NCBI GenBank assembly: GCA_021769225.1
Contig: JAETTH010000016.1
Location: forward strand, 1 to 37,141
Direction: 5' to 3'
Length of the DNA stretch: 37,141 nucleotides
DNA from: Erysipelotrichaceae bacterium
GTDB taxonomy: Bacteria; Bacillota; Clostridia; TANB77; CAG-508
Both the position numbers and the translations under genes were made by a program. The notes under the pieces were generated by a model, which ran no database searches, was not told the origin of the DNA, and saw only the letters and a program-made list of their open reading frames with translations. The stretch's first letter is position 1, and every line of letters starts with the position of its first letter. Shown piece by piece: positions 8,912-16,368 of the stretch.

Positions 8912-8918
8912 TTCGACA
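8912..8918 (-). promoter_or_regulatory. 0A box upstream of agrA
   Basis: The minus strand reads TGTCGAA, 57 bases before the agrA start and about 25-30 bases upstream of a TATATT candidate -10 (8883-8888). The geometry matches the 0A box before the Spo0A-like regulator. Confidence 0.5.
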
Positions 8919-9095
8919 TAAAAATAACAATTACCTTAAATTTCCAATAATAATAACAATATAATCTATAAAATTAAGAATGTCAAGAGTCAAATTTGGA
9001 TAAAAAAATAAAAGGACCCGTAAGACTAGGAAAAATATTGATATCACTTTAAAAAAGTTTTTTTGACAAAAATAAAAAAGAAAGGATGATAATTT

Positions 9096-9584
9096 GTGAA
9101 AGAGAAAATTGGGATGATTTGCTTTACCATTTTAATTTGTTTTCTTTTTGTCTTTAGTATAGTAGAAGCAAATAAAAAACAGAATATACTAGCCACTTCT
9201 GCTAATGTACAATATGTGAATAACTCTTCTGAATTAAGTAATAAAAAAATAGGATGGGGGATTAAAAGAGCAAAAGATCACATGCAACCAGATTTGGGAT
9301 CATATAATCAATCTATTATAGATCAATATAAAGGGATCTGTATGGGAAATAAAGAGAAAAAGTATGTTTATTTAACTTTTGATGAGGGTTATGAAGCTGG
9401 ATATACAGATAAGATTTTAGAGGTATTAAAACAAAATCAGGTTACAGCTACTTTTTTTATTACAGCCCATTATTTAAATACACAGCCCGATTTAGTAAAG
9501 AAAATGATTGATTATGGTCAAATTGTTGGAAATCATACACCTAATTACTTAATGTCCGGAAGGAATATAATAACAAAATGCTAG
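9096..9584 (+). CDS. pdaA: pdaA-type polysaccharide deacetylase, 5' part (interrupted)
   Basis: This is the N-terminal part of a PdaA-type deacetylase; PdaA makes muramic delta-lactam in spore cortex. It has a signal-anchor (residues 5-25) and NodB motif 1 as YLTFDEGYEAGYTDKIL, with the catalytic Asp and first metal ligand. The genuine sequence runs to the G-N-H-T codons ending at 9539; the remaining 15 residues (from P-N-Y-L-M) come from the inserted element. The GTG start follows AAAGGA. On its own it lacks half of NodB motif 2 and everything after, so it should be inactive. Joining 9539 to 14460 gives a 276-residue protein, close to the 263 residues of Bacillus subtilis PdaA. Confidence 0.88.
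   Translation: MKEKIGMICFTILICFLFVFSIVEANKKQNILATSANVQYVNNSSELSNKKIGWGIKRAKDHMQPDLGSYNQSIIDQYKGICMGNKEKKYVYLTFDEGYEAGYTDKILEVLKQNQVTATFFITAHYLNTQPDLVKKMIDYGQIVGNHTPNYLMSGRNIITKC
9521..9556 (+). other. attL of the serine-recombinase element
   Basis: The host side (up to 9530) leads into the core AATCATACA (9531-9539). The element side CCTAATTACTTAATGTC (9540-9556) is the reverse complement, 15 of 17 positions, of the element-side arm at the other end. The symmetry centre predicts a crossover at the CA dinucleotide 9534-9535. Confidence 0.8.
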
Positions 9585-9608
9585 AGTAATAGCCTATTTA
9601 TAGTTTTA

Positions 9609-9650
9609 AAACAATTAGTGAAATTTTCGAAATTTGCTAATTGTTTTTTT
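9609..9650 (+). terminator. Terminator at the left end of the element
   Basis: AAACAATTAG (9609-9618) pairs with CTAATTGTTT (9637-9646), with an inner AAATT/AATTT stem and an uninterrupted T run. In the inserted state it would end transcripts from the pdaA promoter shortly after the 5' half. Confidence 0.75.
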
Positions 9651-9721
9651 GTTAAAATATAGTAAATTACAATAATGTATGATATACTAATCATATTAAT
9701 AGAAAAAGGAGACAAACCTTT

Positions 9722-11164
9722 ATGGAAGAAAATATTAAAAATATTATTTTATTAGGTGAAAATGTTAATACAGAATTAAAAGAAGCAACTAATGGTTTAC
9801 CTAAAAGTATATTTGAAACAGTATGTTCTTTCTTGAATACGACTGGGGGATATATCATTTTAGGAGCAAACGATAATAAGGAAATAATAGGAATAAAAGA
9901 AGAATTAATAGAAAAAATAAAAAAGGACTATACAACACAATGTAATAACAAAGAAGTCATTAATCCAACTATATTATCAGAATTACATGAAATAAAGATA
10001 GATGGAAAAGCACTTTTATATACGCATATTGAAGAATCAACAGAAATTCATAAATGCAAAGGAAAAGTATTTATTCGAAATTATGAGGGAGATTTTGATA
10101 TATCAAATAATATTCCATTAATTGCTAGCATTCACAATAAAAAACGAAAAATATTTGATGAAGATACAATTTATCCATATGTTTCTGTAGAAGAAGATTT
10201 AAGGCATGATTTAATTGAAAAAGCAAGAAAATTAGCAAATTCAAATGTTAAAAAAAGGCATATTTGGATGGATATGACAGATATAGAACTATTAAAAAGT
10301 GCAGGATTGTACAAAGTAGATAAAGAAACAGGAAAACAAGGAGTAACACTTGCTGGAGTTATGTTATTTGCAAAAGATGATGTTATCTCAAATATTAATC
10401 CTTATTGTAGAACAGATGCTTTATATAGAGTTGATGATTTAGATAGATATGATGATCGCGATTTTGTAGAAACCAATTTAATAGATATGTATGATAGACT
10501 AATTGATTTTATAACAAAATATACAATGGATAGATTTGCATTAGACGAAAATGCAAGGAGAGTGAGTTCAAGAAATGTAATGGCACGTGAAATAGTTTTA
10601 AATACTCTTATGCATAGAGATATAACAGATGGACATACAAGTAGAGTAATTATTTATAAGGATAAACTAATATGTGAAAATCCAAATTCTTTTAGAACAA
10701 ACGGATTTCTTACTATAAAAAATTATACACCATTTGCAAAAAATCCAACTCTTGCGAAATTTTTTAGAGAAATAGGATATGCGGATGAATTAGGTAGTGG
10801 TTTTATAAAAATTACAAAAAATTCATATTTATATTCGGGAAAGCCACCTGTTTTCGAAGATAAAGAAATGTTTAGAGTTACGATTCCACTATTAAGAGAT
10901 GAAAAACTAGATGAAAAAGACTTAATAAATTTAGCAAATGGCACTTTAAATGGCACTTTAAATGGCACTTTAAATGGCACTTTAAATTTAATATTAAATG
11001 AATTAAAAAGTAAGAATAATATTACTCAAAAAGAATTAGTTGAAAAAACAGGAATATCTTTAAGAACAATAAAAAGAAATATTGATATTTTAAAAGAAAA
11101 TGGATATATTGAAAGAATGGGTTCTAAAAAGGCTGGACATTGGAAAATATTAAAGAATGATTAA
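9722..11164 (+). CDS. AlbA_2 / Schlafen-like ATP-binding protein with wHTH tail
   Basis: A 480-residue member of the 'ATP-binding protein / RecG-like' family. It has an N-terminal AlbA_2 (Schlafen-type) domain (residues 10-110: NTELKEA, then NTTGGYIILGANDN), a central GHKL-like ATPase segment (around 290-370: NVMAREIVLNTLMHRD and GYADELGSGFIKI), and a C-terminal winged-helix (around 425-475: ITQKELVEKTGISLRTIKRNIDIL). Members are often regulators or defence/accessory proteins; the exact role is unknown. Between ATPase and winged helix lies a tandem N-G-T-L repeat. The ATG follows AAAGGAGAC. First gene of the element's cargo. Confidence 0.85.
   Translation: MEENIKNIILLGENVNTELKEATNGLPKSIFETVCSFLNTTGGYIILGANDNKEIIGIKEELIEKIKKDYTTQCNNKEVINPTILSELHEIKIDGKALLYTHIEESTEIHKCKGKVFIRNYEGDFDISNNIPLIASIHNKKRKIFDEDTIYPYVSVEEDLRHDLIEKARKLANSNVKKRHIWMDMTDIELLKSAGLYKVDKETGKQGVTLAGVMLFAKDDVISNINPYCRTDALYRVDDLDRYDDRDFVETNLIDMYDRLIDFITKYTMDRFALDENARRVSSRNVMAREIVLNTLMHRDITDGHTSRVIIYKDKLICENPNSFRTNGFLTIKNYTPFAKNPTLAKFFREIGYADELGSGFIKITKNSYLYSGKPPVFEDKEMFRVTIPLLRDEKLDEKDLINLANGTLNGTLNGTLNGTLNLILNELKSKNNITQKELVEKTGISLRTIKRNIDILKENGYIERMGSKKAGHWKILKND
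10936..10986 (+). repeat. Four tandem 12-bp repeats (N-G-T-L)
   Basis: The unit AAATGGCACTTT is repeated four times without change, followed by a partial unit. Being 12 bp, copy-number change keeps the reading frame and would only lengthen or shorten the linker before the winged helix. Confidence 0.9.
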
Positions 11165-11247
11165 TATACTGTGGTGGTAACTTTGTATTTTCTCTGTACT
11201 GAATAATAAAAAGCAGAGAACTAGAAAACTTGTTTTTCTATGTGTTT

Positions 11248-11273
11248 AAGAGATACATTCTGTATCTCTTTCC
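11248..11273 (+). terminator. Hairpin terminator after the AlbA-domain gene
   Basis: AAGAGATAC (11248-11256) pairs perfectly with 11262-11270, followed by TCCTGCCTTT. The remainder of 11165-11366 shows no gene. Confidence 0.6.
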
Positions 11274-11366
11274 TGCCTTTAGAAATTTTGGTAAGAAGAT
11301 TAAGAAAGTATTACTTTTAGACTAAACATGATAAAAATAAATTTCAAAAGTAGAAGGAGATAAAAA

Positions 11367-11687
11367 ATGAGTATTAGTAAGAACAAATACAATACAATAA
11401 CTTTATGTGGTTCAATCAAATTTAAAACTGAATTTATGAAAGTTCAAGAGAAACTTACATTAGATGGAAATATTGTTTTAACTCCTAATTTTTTTAATAA
11501 TATAAAAAATAAAATAGATTTAGATACTAAAAAAATGTTAGATGGAATGCATAAACAAAAAATAGATATGTCAGATGAAATTTATGTAATTAATTTGGGA
11601 GGATATATTGGAGAAAGTACAAAAGCTGAAATTGAATATGCAAAAACAAAAAGCAAAAAGATTTCTTATTTAGAAAGCATCAAATAA
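11367..11687 (+). CDS. Nucleoside 2-deoxyribosyltransferase-like protein
   Basis: A 106-residue protein with a short Rossmann-like fold: strand ITLCGSIKF at the start, ILDGNIVLTP-type second strand, D-M-S-D-E-I-Y-V-I-N, and the ending Y-I-G-E-S-T-K-A-E-I-E-Y-A-K that matches the nucleoside 2-deoxyribosyltransferase family's nucleotide-binding region. A clear paralogue lies at 32836-33144, sharing TLCGS, KFK and the YIG-S-T-EIEYAK block. Such short members may bind or hydrolyse modified nucleotides; the catalytic role is not shown. The ATG follows GAAGGAGAT. Confidence 0.75.
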   Translation: MSISKNKYNTITLCGSIKFKTEFMKVQEKLTLDGNIVLTPNFFNNIKNKIDLDTKKMLDGMHKQKIDMSDEIYVINLGGYIGESTKAEIEYAKTKSKKISYLESIK

Positions 11688-11716
11688 AATAATTTGTAGT
11701 TTAGAGGAAAAATCTT

Positions 11717-11917
11717 ATGAAAGATAAAAAAATTAGAAATAGTGGAATAGGATTAGTAAGCATCTTAACTTTAATATCCATTGTATTAAAATTGACAAAT
11801 AATATTAACTGGTCTTGGATATGGGTGTTATCTCCAATATGGATTTCGGCTATTTTAATAACAATACCTTTTATTATAATTATGATTGCAGGAAGAATAA
11901 AAAAGGGAAAGTGGTAA
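11717..11917 (+). CDS. Small two-helix membrane protein (Fragile-X-F-type)
   Basis: A 66-residue protein with two membrane helices joined by N-N-I-N-W-S-W-I-W-V-L-S-P-I-W-I. The K-L-T-x-x-I-x-W-S-W-x-W-V-L-S-P-x-W-I pattern is that of the 'transmembrane Fragile-X-F' family, whose function is unknown. The ATG follows AGAGGAAAAA. It lies 29 bp after the preceding gene in the element and 35 bp before the next. Confidence 0.7.
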   Translation: MKDKKIRNSGIGLVSILTLISIVLKLTNNINWSWIWVLSPIWISAILITIPFIIIMIAGRIKKGKW

Positions 11918-11952
11918 TAAAAAAACAATTAGTAATTTATATGGAGGATTTT

Positions 11953-12348
11953 ATGAAAAAGAAAGTTATATTAACAATAGCATTTTTAATTAGTTTATTA
12001 CCAATGTTATTAAATCAATATGGAGGAATGAAAGGTGTACAGGAAATTAGTGGTTTAATTAACTTGCTTAATCCAATAGGAATTATATCGGTATTATTAT
12101 TCGTTATAGGTGTATGGGTATCATTTAAAAATAAAAAGACCAATAAAATATTAGGGGCATTAGGAACAATAGGAATTGTAGTTTCAGAAATATATCAATT
12201 CTTTACTTGGCACATAATGAATATAACAGGAAAAATAAGTATTCATAATAGTATAGAATTTGCTTTTCCGGAATTTTATATTGGATTAGCAATATCTTTA
12301 ATTATGATATTTGTTTATTTTTCTATTGATAAAATAGTAAAAGAATGA
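11953..12348 (+). CDS. Four-helix membrane protein, function unknown
   Basis: A 131-residue protein with about four predicted membrane helices (residues 4-20, 38-58, 66-88, 108-126). The ATG at 11953 follows ATGGAGGATTTT; the open frame runs 46 codons further upstream but that part overlaps the previous gene and reads as low-complexity sequence, so it is not used. No family recognised. With the preceding Fragile-X-F-type gene it forms a small membrane-protein pair in the element. Confidence 0.65.
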   Translation: MKKKVILTIAFLISLLPMLLNQYGGMKGVQEISGLINLLNPIGIISVLLFVIGVWVSFKNKKTNKILGALGTIGIVVSEIYQFFTWHIMNITGKISIHNSIEFAFPEFYIGLAISLIMIFVYFSIDKIVKE

Positions 12349-12390
12349 CAAATTACAATTTGATAGTGAAGATAAATAATATAAAAAATT

Positions 12391-12421
12391 AGAGATATTA
12401 AGAAAATAGTATCTCTTTTTT
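12391..12421 (+). terminator. Terminator after the membrane-protein pair
   Basis: AGAGATA (12391-12397) pairs with TATCTCT (12410-12416), followed by a T run. It separates the cargo from the recombinase unit. Confidence 0.6.
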
Positions 12422-12551
12422 GTGCTGCAAAATAAATAGAATTTTCAAATTTTGTCCGATTTGTATATTTTTTAGCAGACCTTAATAGTAGAGGAATAAT
12501 TTTTAAGATTATTCATAAAATTAAACAAAACTTAAAAGGAGCAAAACTAAT

Positions 12552-12671
12552 ATGAAAAACGGACAAAATGTAAAGATTCAAATTGAATATGGAAAAGAAA
12601 ACTTAAAAGAAATATTAATAGAACTATTAAAAGAACAATACATAAACTATATAACTATAAATGAAAAATAA
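12552..12671 (+). CDS. 39-residue ORF upstream of the recombinase
   Basis: A small open frame (starts M-K-N-G-Q-N-V-K-I-Q-I-E-Y-G) with a good ribosome site, AAAAGGAGC, 9 bases before ATG. The middle is a charged amphipathic helix (ENLKEILIELLKEQY). It ends 83 bp before the recombinase on the same strand. Small ORFs next to serine recombinases can be partners or directionality factors, so this is a candidate, but nothing in its sequence proves a role. Confidence 0.5.
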   Translation: MKNGQNVKIQIEYGKENLKEILIELLKEQYINYITINEK

Positions 12672-12741
12672 ATGCTTATTTAAAGCCGACAAATTATAAA
12701 GAACACGTTACAATTAAATTAAGCTTTAAATAGGCTATTTA

Positions 12742-12764
12742 CTCTCGAGAGGGAGTGATTAAAA
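12742..12764 (+). promoter_or_regulatory. Palindromic ribosome-binding region of the recombinase
   Basis: CTCTCGAGAG (12742-12751) is a perfect palindrome overlapping the GAGGGAGTGAT ribosome site, and TAAATAG-G-CTATTTA (12727-12741) is a second inverted repeat just upstream. The GTG at 12755 lies within the ribosome site itself. A normally spaced start would fall on ATA at 12764, in frame, where many relatives would be expected to have ATG. Confidence 0.45.
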
Positions 12765-14425
12765 TAAATAGAGTAAATAGTTATAGAAACATAAGAGTTG
12801 CAAAATACATAAGACTTTCAAGAGAAGATGGAGATGACAGAGAGAGTGAAAGTGTTGAAAACCAAAGAGACATTATAGATAATTATATATTAGGACATGA
12901 AGAATTAATTGAAGCTGGAGAATATGTGGATGATGGCTATACAGGTACAAATTTTAATAGACCAGGATTTCAAAAAATGTTAAAAGATATAGAAGATGAA
13001 AAGATTGATTGCATTATAACAAAAGATTTATCAAGATTTGGAAGAGATCATATAGACACAGGCTATTATTTAGAAAGATATTTGCCAGCAAATAATATTA
13101 GATACATAGCAATTGGAGATAATGTAGACACTTTAAAGCCAGATGGATTACAATTTTTAACATTCAAATTAAGCTTTAATGATTACTATGCACAAGACAT
13201 ATCAAATAAAATAAAGAGTGTAAAACAGAGAAAGATAGAAAAAGGTGAATATCAAGCAGGAATTCCACCATATGGTTATAAGAAGGATACAGAGCAAAAA
13301 AATCATTTAGTACCAGATGAATATAGTTCGGGTATTGTAAAAGAGATATTTGATATGTATGTAAATAAAGGAATGTCAACAATAAAAATTGCAGATAAGT
13401 TAAACAGAAGAGAGATAGAACCACCAGCAGTATATTTAAAGATTCCTACATATATGAAGAAATATAGTAGTAATCCTAATGGAAAATATGTATGGCTAAG
13501 AGCACAAATAGGAAAAATTTTAAGAAATGAAGTTTACTTAGGAAGAGTAGTTGGAAGAAAATTTCAAAAAGTTAGTCATAAAATAGCAAAAGTAAGATGT
13601 ACCAAAAAAGAAGAACATATTGTATTAGAGAATATGCATGAACCAATTATAGATATTAATACTTGGAATAAGGCACAAGAAAAACTAAATGGCTATACAA
13701 AAGTTCGAGATAGAAAATATGACCATCCATTAAAAGGATTGGTATATTGTGGAGAGTGTGGAAACAAAGCAACTTTAAGATGTAGAGAAGAAAAAAGAAA
13801 AAATGGAAGTATTTGGAGAGCTACTTATTTTATCTGCTCTAAAAGAAATAATTATAGTGGACTTTGTGATTGTAAACAAATTCCTGCAAATTTGATAGAG
13901 GAAGTAGTAAATGAGAAAGTAAGAGAAGAAATAAAAAAAGTAAATTTATCAGAAAAAGAAATAAAACAAATATATGAACAAGCGAAAAGATTAGCGAAAA
14001 GTAAAAATAACATATTACAAATAAAACTAAAGGAACTAAAAAATATACTAAAAAATATAGAAAATGCGATTGAGGAAATTTATCAAGATAAAATAAATAA
14101 GCTCATACAGATAGAAGACTTTAAGACAATTTACGAAAAAAAACAAAAAGAGCGAAATAAAATTCTAAAAGAGATAGAAAATATAAAGAGAGAATTAAAA
14201 GAAAGTCAGCAAAAATCTCCAAAGATAAACTTTAAAGAAATAAAACAAATAGCAGATGAGTTCTTAAAAATGAAACAGCCAAATAAAATGATATTAGAAA
14301 AGTTATTTGAAAAAATAGAATTCGACAAAAATAAAAATATAAAAATAAAATTAACTTTTCAAAATGAAATAGCAAATTATACTAATGTTAGTATGCAAGA
14401 ACAGAAGCGGTTAATAAATCGCTAA
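12755..14425 (+). CDS. Large serine recombinase (TnpX/SpoIVCA-type)
   Basis: A 556-residue site-specific recombinase. The resolvase catalytic domain is at the N-terminus: Y-I-R-L-S with nucleophile Ser22, D-D-G-Y-T-G-T-N-F-N-R-P-G-F, and DLSRFGRDHIDTG with catalytic Arg. A recombinase domain follows (GIPPYGYK around 170; NEVYLGRVVGRK around 260). Then comes a zinc ribbon starting CGECGNKATLRC near residue 330 with further Cys near 365-375, and a long coiled coil (400-500). It catalyses integration and excision of the surrounding element. It lies beside attR in pdaA orientation, and no terminator follows, so its transcript can run into the pdaA 3' half and yqfC. The GTG start is poorly placed. 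Confidence 0.93.
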   Translation: MIKINRVNSYRNIRVAKYIRLSREDGDDRESESVENQRDIIDNYILGHEELIEAGEYVDDGYTGTNFNRPGFQKMLKDIEDEKIDCIITKDLSRFGRDHIDTGYYLERYLPANNIRYIAIGDNVDTLKPDGLQFLTFKLSFNDYYAQDISNKIKSVKQRKIEKGEYQAGIPPYGYKKDTEQKNHLVPDEYSSGIVKEIFDMYVNKGMSTIKIADKLNRREIEPPAVYLKIPTYMKKYSSNPNGKYVWLRAQIGKILRNEVYLGRVVGRKFQKVSHKIAKVRCTKKEEHIVLENMHEPIIDINTWNKAQEKLNGYTKVRDRKYDHPLKGLVYCGECGNKATLRCREEKRKNGSIWRATYFICSKRNNYSGLCDCKQIPANLIEEVVNEKVREEIKKVNLSEKEIKQIYEQAKRLAKSKNNILQIKLKELKNILKNIENAIEEIYQDKINKLIQIEDFKTIYEKKQKERNKILKEIENIKRELKESQQKSPKINFKEIKQIADEFLKMKQPNKMILEKLFEKIEFDKNKNIKIKLTFQNEIANYTNVSMQEQKRLINR

Positions 14426-14432
14426 AAATTTT

Positions 14433-14469
14433 GGCATTAAGAAATTAGGTAATCATACAGTGAATCATA
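14433..14469 (+). other. attR of the serine-recombinase element
   Basis: The element arm GGCATTAAGAAATTAGG (14433-14449) precedes the core AATCATACA (14451-14459) and then host pdaA sequence GTGAATCAT. Together with the attL inner arm it rebuilds an attP with two 17-bp inverted arms around a 10-bp centre; the crossover is predicted at CA, 14454-14455. Confidence 0.8.
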
Positions 14470-14846
14470 AAAGTATGCCTGACTTAACAGAAGAGCAAAT
14501 TAAGAGTGAAGTTATGAATCTACATACTGCTATGTATGATAAGTTTCAATATGAAATGAAATATATTAGACCACCCAAAGGAGAGTTTAGCCAAAGAACA
14601 ATTGCTGAAACAAATAAACTAGGATATACCACTGTTATGTGGTCTGTTGCTTATGATGACTGGGATGAGAAACATCAAAAAGGAGAAGAATATGCAAAAT
14701 CAAAAATCTTAGATAATGTCCATCCGGGAGCTGTCATTCTTCTACATGGAAATTCAAAGAATAATACAGATGTATTAGATTATTGTATTAAAGAAATCAA
14801 AAATATGGGATATGAATTTAAAAGCTTAGATGAATTTGTAAGATGA
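14460..14846 (+). CDS. pdaA: pdaA-type polysaccharide deacetylase, 3' part (interrupted)
   Basis: This carries the C-terminal half of the deacetylase: V-N-H (second His of NodB motif 2, H-T-x-x-H), the substrate-binding motif RPPKGEFSQRT, a W-S-V-A-Y-D-D-W-D strand and the final catalytic motif VILLHGNS with its His. GTG at 14460 is the Val codon following the core, not a natural start; no ribosome site precedes it. The stop is 15 bp before yqfC, so intact pdaA would head or belong to the yqfC operon. In the inserted state this half could only be translated by chance or read-through. Confidence 0.88.
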   Translation: MNHKSMPDLTEEQIKSEVMNLHTAMYDKFQYEMKYIRPPKGEFSQRTIAETNKLGYTTVMWSVAYDDWDEKHQKGEEYAKSKILDNVHPGAVILLHGNSKNNTDVLDYCIKEIKNMGYEFKSLDEFVR

Positions 14847-14861
14847 AATTGAGGTGGGAAT

Positions 14862-15152
14862 ATGCCAAAGAAAGAAAAAAGAAAAAGAAGAAGCCTAGAT
14901 GATTTATTAGAAATACCAAAAGAAGTTTATACACAAGAGCCCAAATTAACTATCATTGGATTTAATGAAATGCTAATTGAAAATTATAAAGGGATTTTAG
15001 AATATGAAGAGTTCTATATCAAAATTAATACTCATATGGGTATTATTAATATCAATGGCTTTCATTTAAGTTTAGAACAAATGACAAGTGATGATATTAT
15101 GGTAAGAGGAAAGATTGAGAGTATTGATTTTGAAAGTGAAACAGATGAATAG
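14862..15152 (+). CDS. yqfC: Sporulation protein YqfC (YabP/YqfC family)
   Basis: A 96-residue YabP/YqfC-family protein, expressed during sporulation in known Firmicutes. After a Lys/Arg-rich N-terminus (KKEKRKRRSLDDLLEIPKEV) comes the beta-rich domain: LTIIGFNEMLIENYKGILEY, then I-K-I-N-T-x-x-G-I-I-N-I-N-G and a closing V-R-G-K-I-E-S-I-D-F. The ATG follows GAGGTGGGA. The tight spacing to pdaA and yqfD argues for one transcript. Confidence 0.92.
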   Translation: MPKKEKRKRRSLDDLLEIPKEVYTQEPKLTIIGFNEMLIENYKGILEYEEFYIKINTHMGIININGFHLSLEQMTSDDIMVRGKIESIDFESETDE

Positions 15153-15172
15153 AAAGCAGGGAGGAAATAAAA

Positions 15173-16354
15173 TTGTTAATCAAAATATTCGTAAAAATAA
15201 TACTTGGCTATGTAAAAATTGAAGTAGAAGGATATTATATCGAACGCTTTATTAATATTTGTATGGCAAAGAAAATCTTTTTATGGAATGTAAAAAGAGA
15301 AAAATCCACTATTATGTATGGGAATATTGGAATTGATGATTTTAAAAGATTAACAGAAGTTGCTAAAAAAACGAAATGCAAAGTAAAAATAAAAGAAAAG
15401 AAAGGAGTTCCATTTTTTCTACATAAATATAAGAAAAGAAAAATATTTGGTATTTTTTTGTGCTTAATTGTTTTCTTTCTAATGGTCATGTCTAATTTTA
15501 TTTGGAATATTGAAATTCAAGCAAGTGAAGAGATTAATCAAGAAGAACTATTAGCTACTTTAGAACAAGAAGGATTAAAAGTGGGAAAATTAAAAAAAGA
15601 CATTGATACGAAAGACATTATTAATAAACTACGTTTTGATCGAGAAGATTTAGCTTGGGTAGGAATTAGTATAGAAGGAACAAATGCAATTGTAAAAGTA
15701 GTATCAGCAGATAAAAAGCCAGAAATTATCAATGAAGAAGATTATTGTAATATTGTTTCAGACAAAGAGGGCATGATTGTAAAAGTAGAAGCCATCAATG
15801 GAACACCTCTAGTTAAAGAAGGAGATATCGTAAAAAAAGGAACGGTACTAATTGGAGGATATTTAGAAGGCCAGTATACCGGAACAAGATATGTACATAG
15901 TAATGGAACAATTACAGCAAAAGTTTGGTACAGCAAAAAAGAAAAATTTAACTTAAATCAAATAGAAGAAAGACCAACAGGAAATGAAGAGAAAAAATAT
16001 TGTATTTCCATTAATAATTTTAAAATAAATTTGAATAAAAGGGTTTCAAAATTTAAAAAGTATGATACAATAAATGAAGAAAAAAAATTACAACTATTTT
16101 CTAATTTTTATCTACCCGTAGAGTTTATCATAACCACCAACAAAGAAAAGGAAAGTATTTCCAGAACATACACGCCAGAGGAAGCTAAAAACCTTGTGGT
16201 AGCTAGACTGGAAGAAGAGTTAGAAAAAGAATTTGACAAGGAAAATGTCGTAGACAAACATATCAATTTCTATGAAAGTACTAATTCCGTAGAGGTTGAG
16301 GTTGTATACGAAGTACTCGAAAATATTGGGACAAAAGAAAAAATAGCTTTTTGA
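15173..16354 (+). CDS. yqfD: Sporulation protein YqfD
   Basis: A 393-residue membrane protein of the YqfD family, whose members are needed for efficient sporulation and act in the mother-cell membrane. A cytoplasmic N-terminal region (residues 1-85, with IERFINICMAKKIFLWNVKRE) is followed by one membrane helix (about 92-115, IFGIFLCLIVFFLMVMSNFI) and a long extracytoplasmic part containing N-x-x-G-T-P-L-V-K-E-G-D-I-V-K-K-G-T, typical of the family. The TTG start at 15173 follows GGGAGGAAA at correct distance. Confidence 0.92.
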   Translation: MLIKIFVKIILGYVKIEVEGYYIERFINICMAKKIFLWNVKREKSTIMYGNIGIDDFKRLTEVAKKTKCKVKIKEKKGVPFFLHKYKKRKIFGIFLCLIVFFLMVMSNFIWNIEIQASEEINQEELLATLEQEGLKVGKLKKDIDTKDIINKLRFDREDLAWVGISIEGTNAIVKVVSADKKPEIINEEDYCNIVSDKEGMIVKVEAINGTPLVKEGDIVKKGTVLIGGYLEGQYTGTRYVHSNGTITAKVWYSKKEKFNLNQIEERPTGNEEKKYCISINNFKINLNKRVSKFKKYDTINEEKKLQLFSNFYLPVEFIITTNKEKESISRTYTPEEAKNLVVARLEEELEKEFDKENVVDKHINFYESTNSVEVEVVYEVLENIGTKEKIAF

Positions 16355-16368
16355 AAGGAAGAGAGAAT

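Larger units (their letters stand above)
9540..14459 (+). mobile_element. 4.92-kb intervening element with large serine recombinase
   Basis: The element sits inside pdaA, between direct copies of AATCATACA (9531-9539 and 14451-14459; 11 of 12 if the preceding GGW is included). Contents in order: a terminator, an AlbA/ATPase/wHTH gene, a nucleoside-deoxyribosyltransferase-like gene, two small membrane proteins, a 39-residue ORF and a large serine recombinase next to attR. All genes run with pdaA. No capsid, replication or conjugation genes are present, so it is a minimal integrative element or a skin-like intervening sequence. Excision would restore pdaA exactly in frame. Confidence 0.87.

Noticed and set aside
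10723..10980. Minus-strand frame with repeated F-K-V-P
   Set aside because: It is the reverse image of the N-G-T-L repeats in the plus-strand gene.
11815..11952. 46-codon upstream extension of the four-helix membrane protein
   Set aside because: Overlaps the preceding gene in another frame, low-complexity sequence; ATG 11953 follows ATGGAGG.
9540..14459. Interpretation of the element as a prophage or conjugative transposon
   Set aside because: No structural, replication, mobilisation or conjugation genes; only cargo and a serine recombinase.
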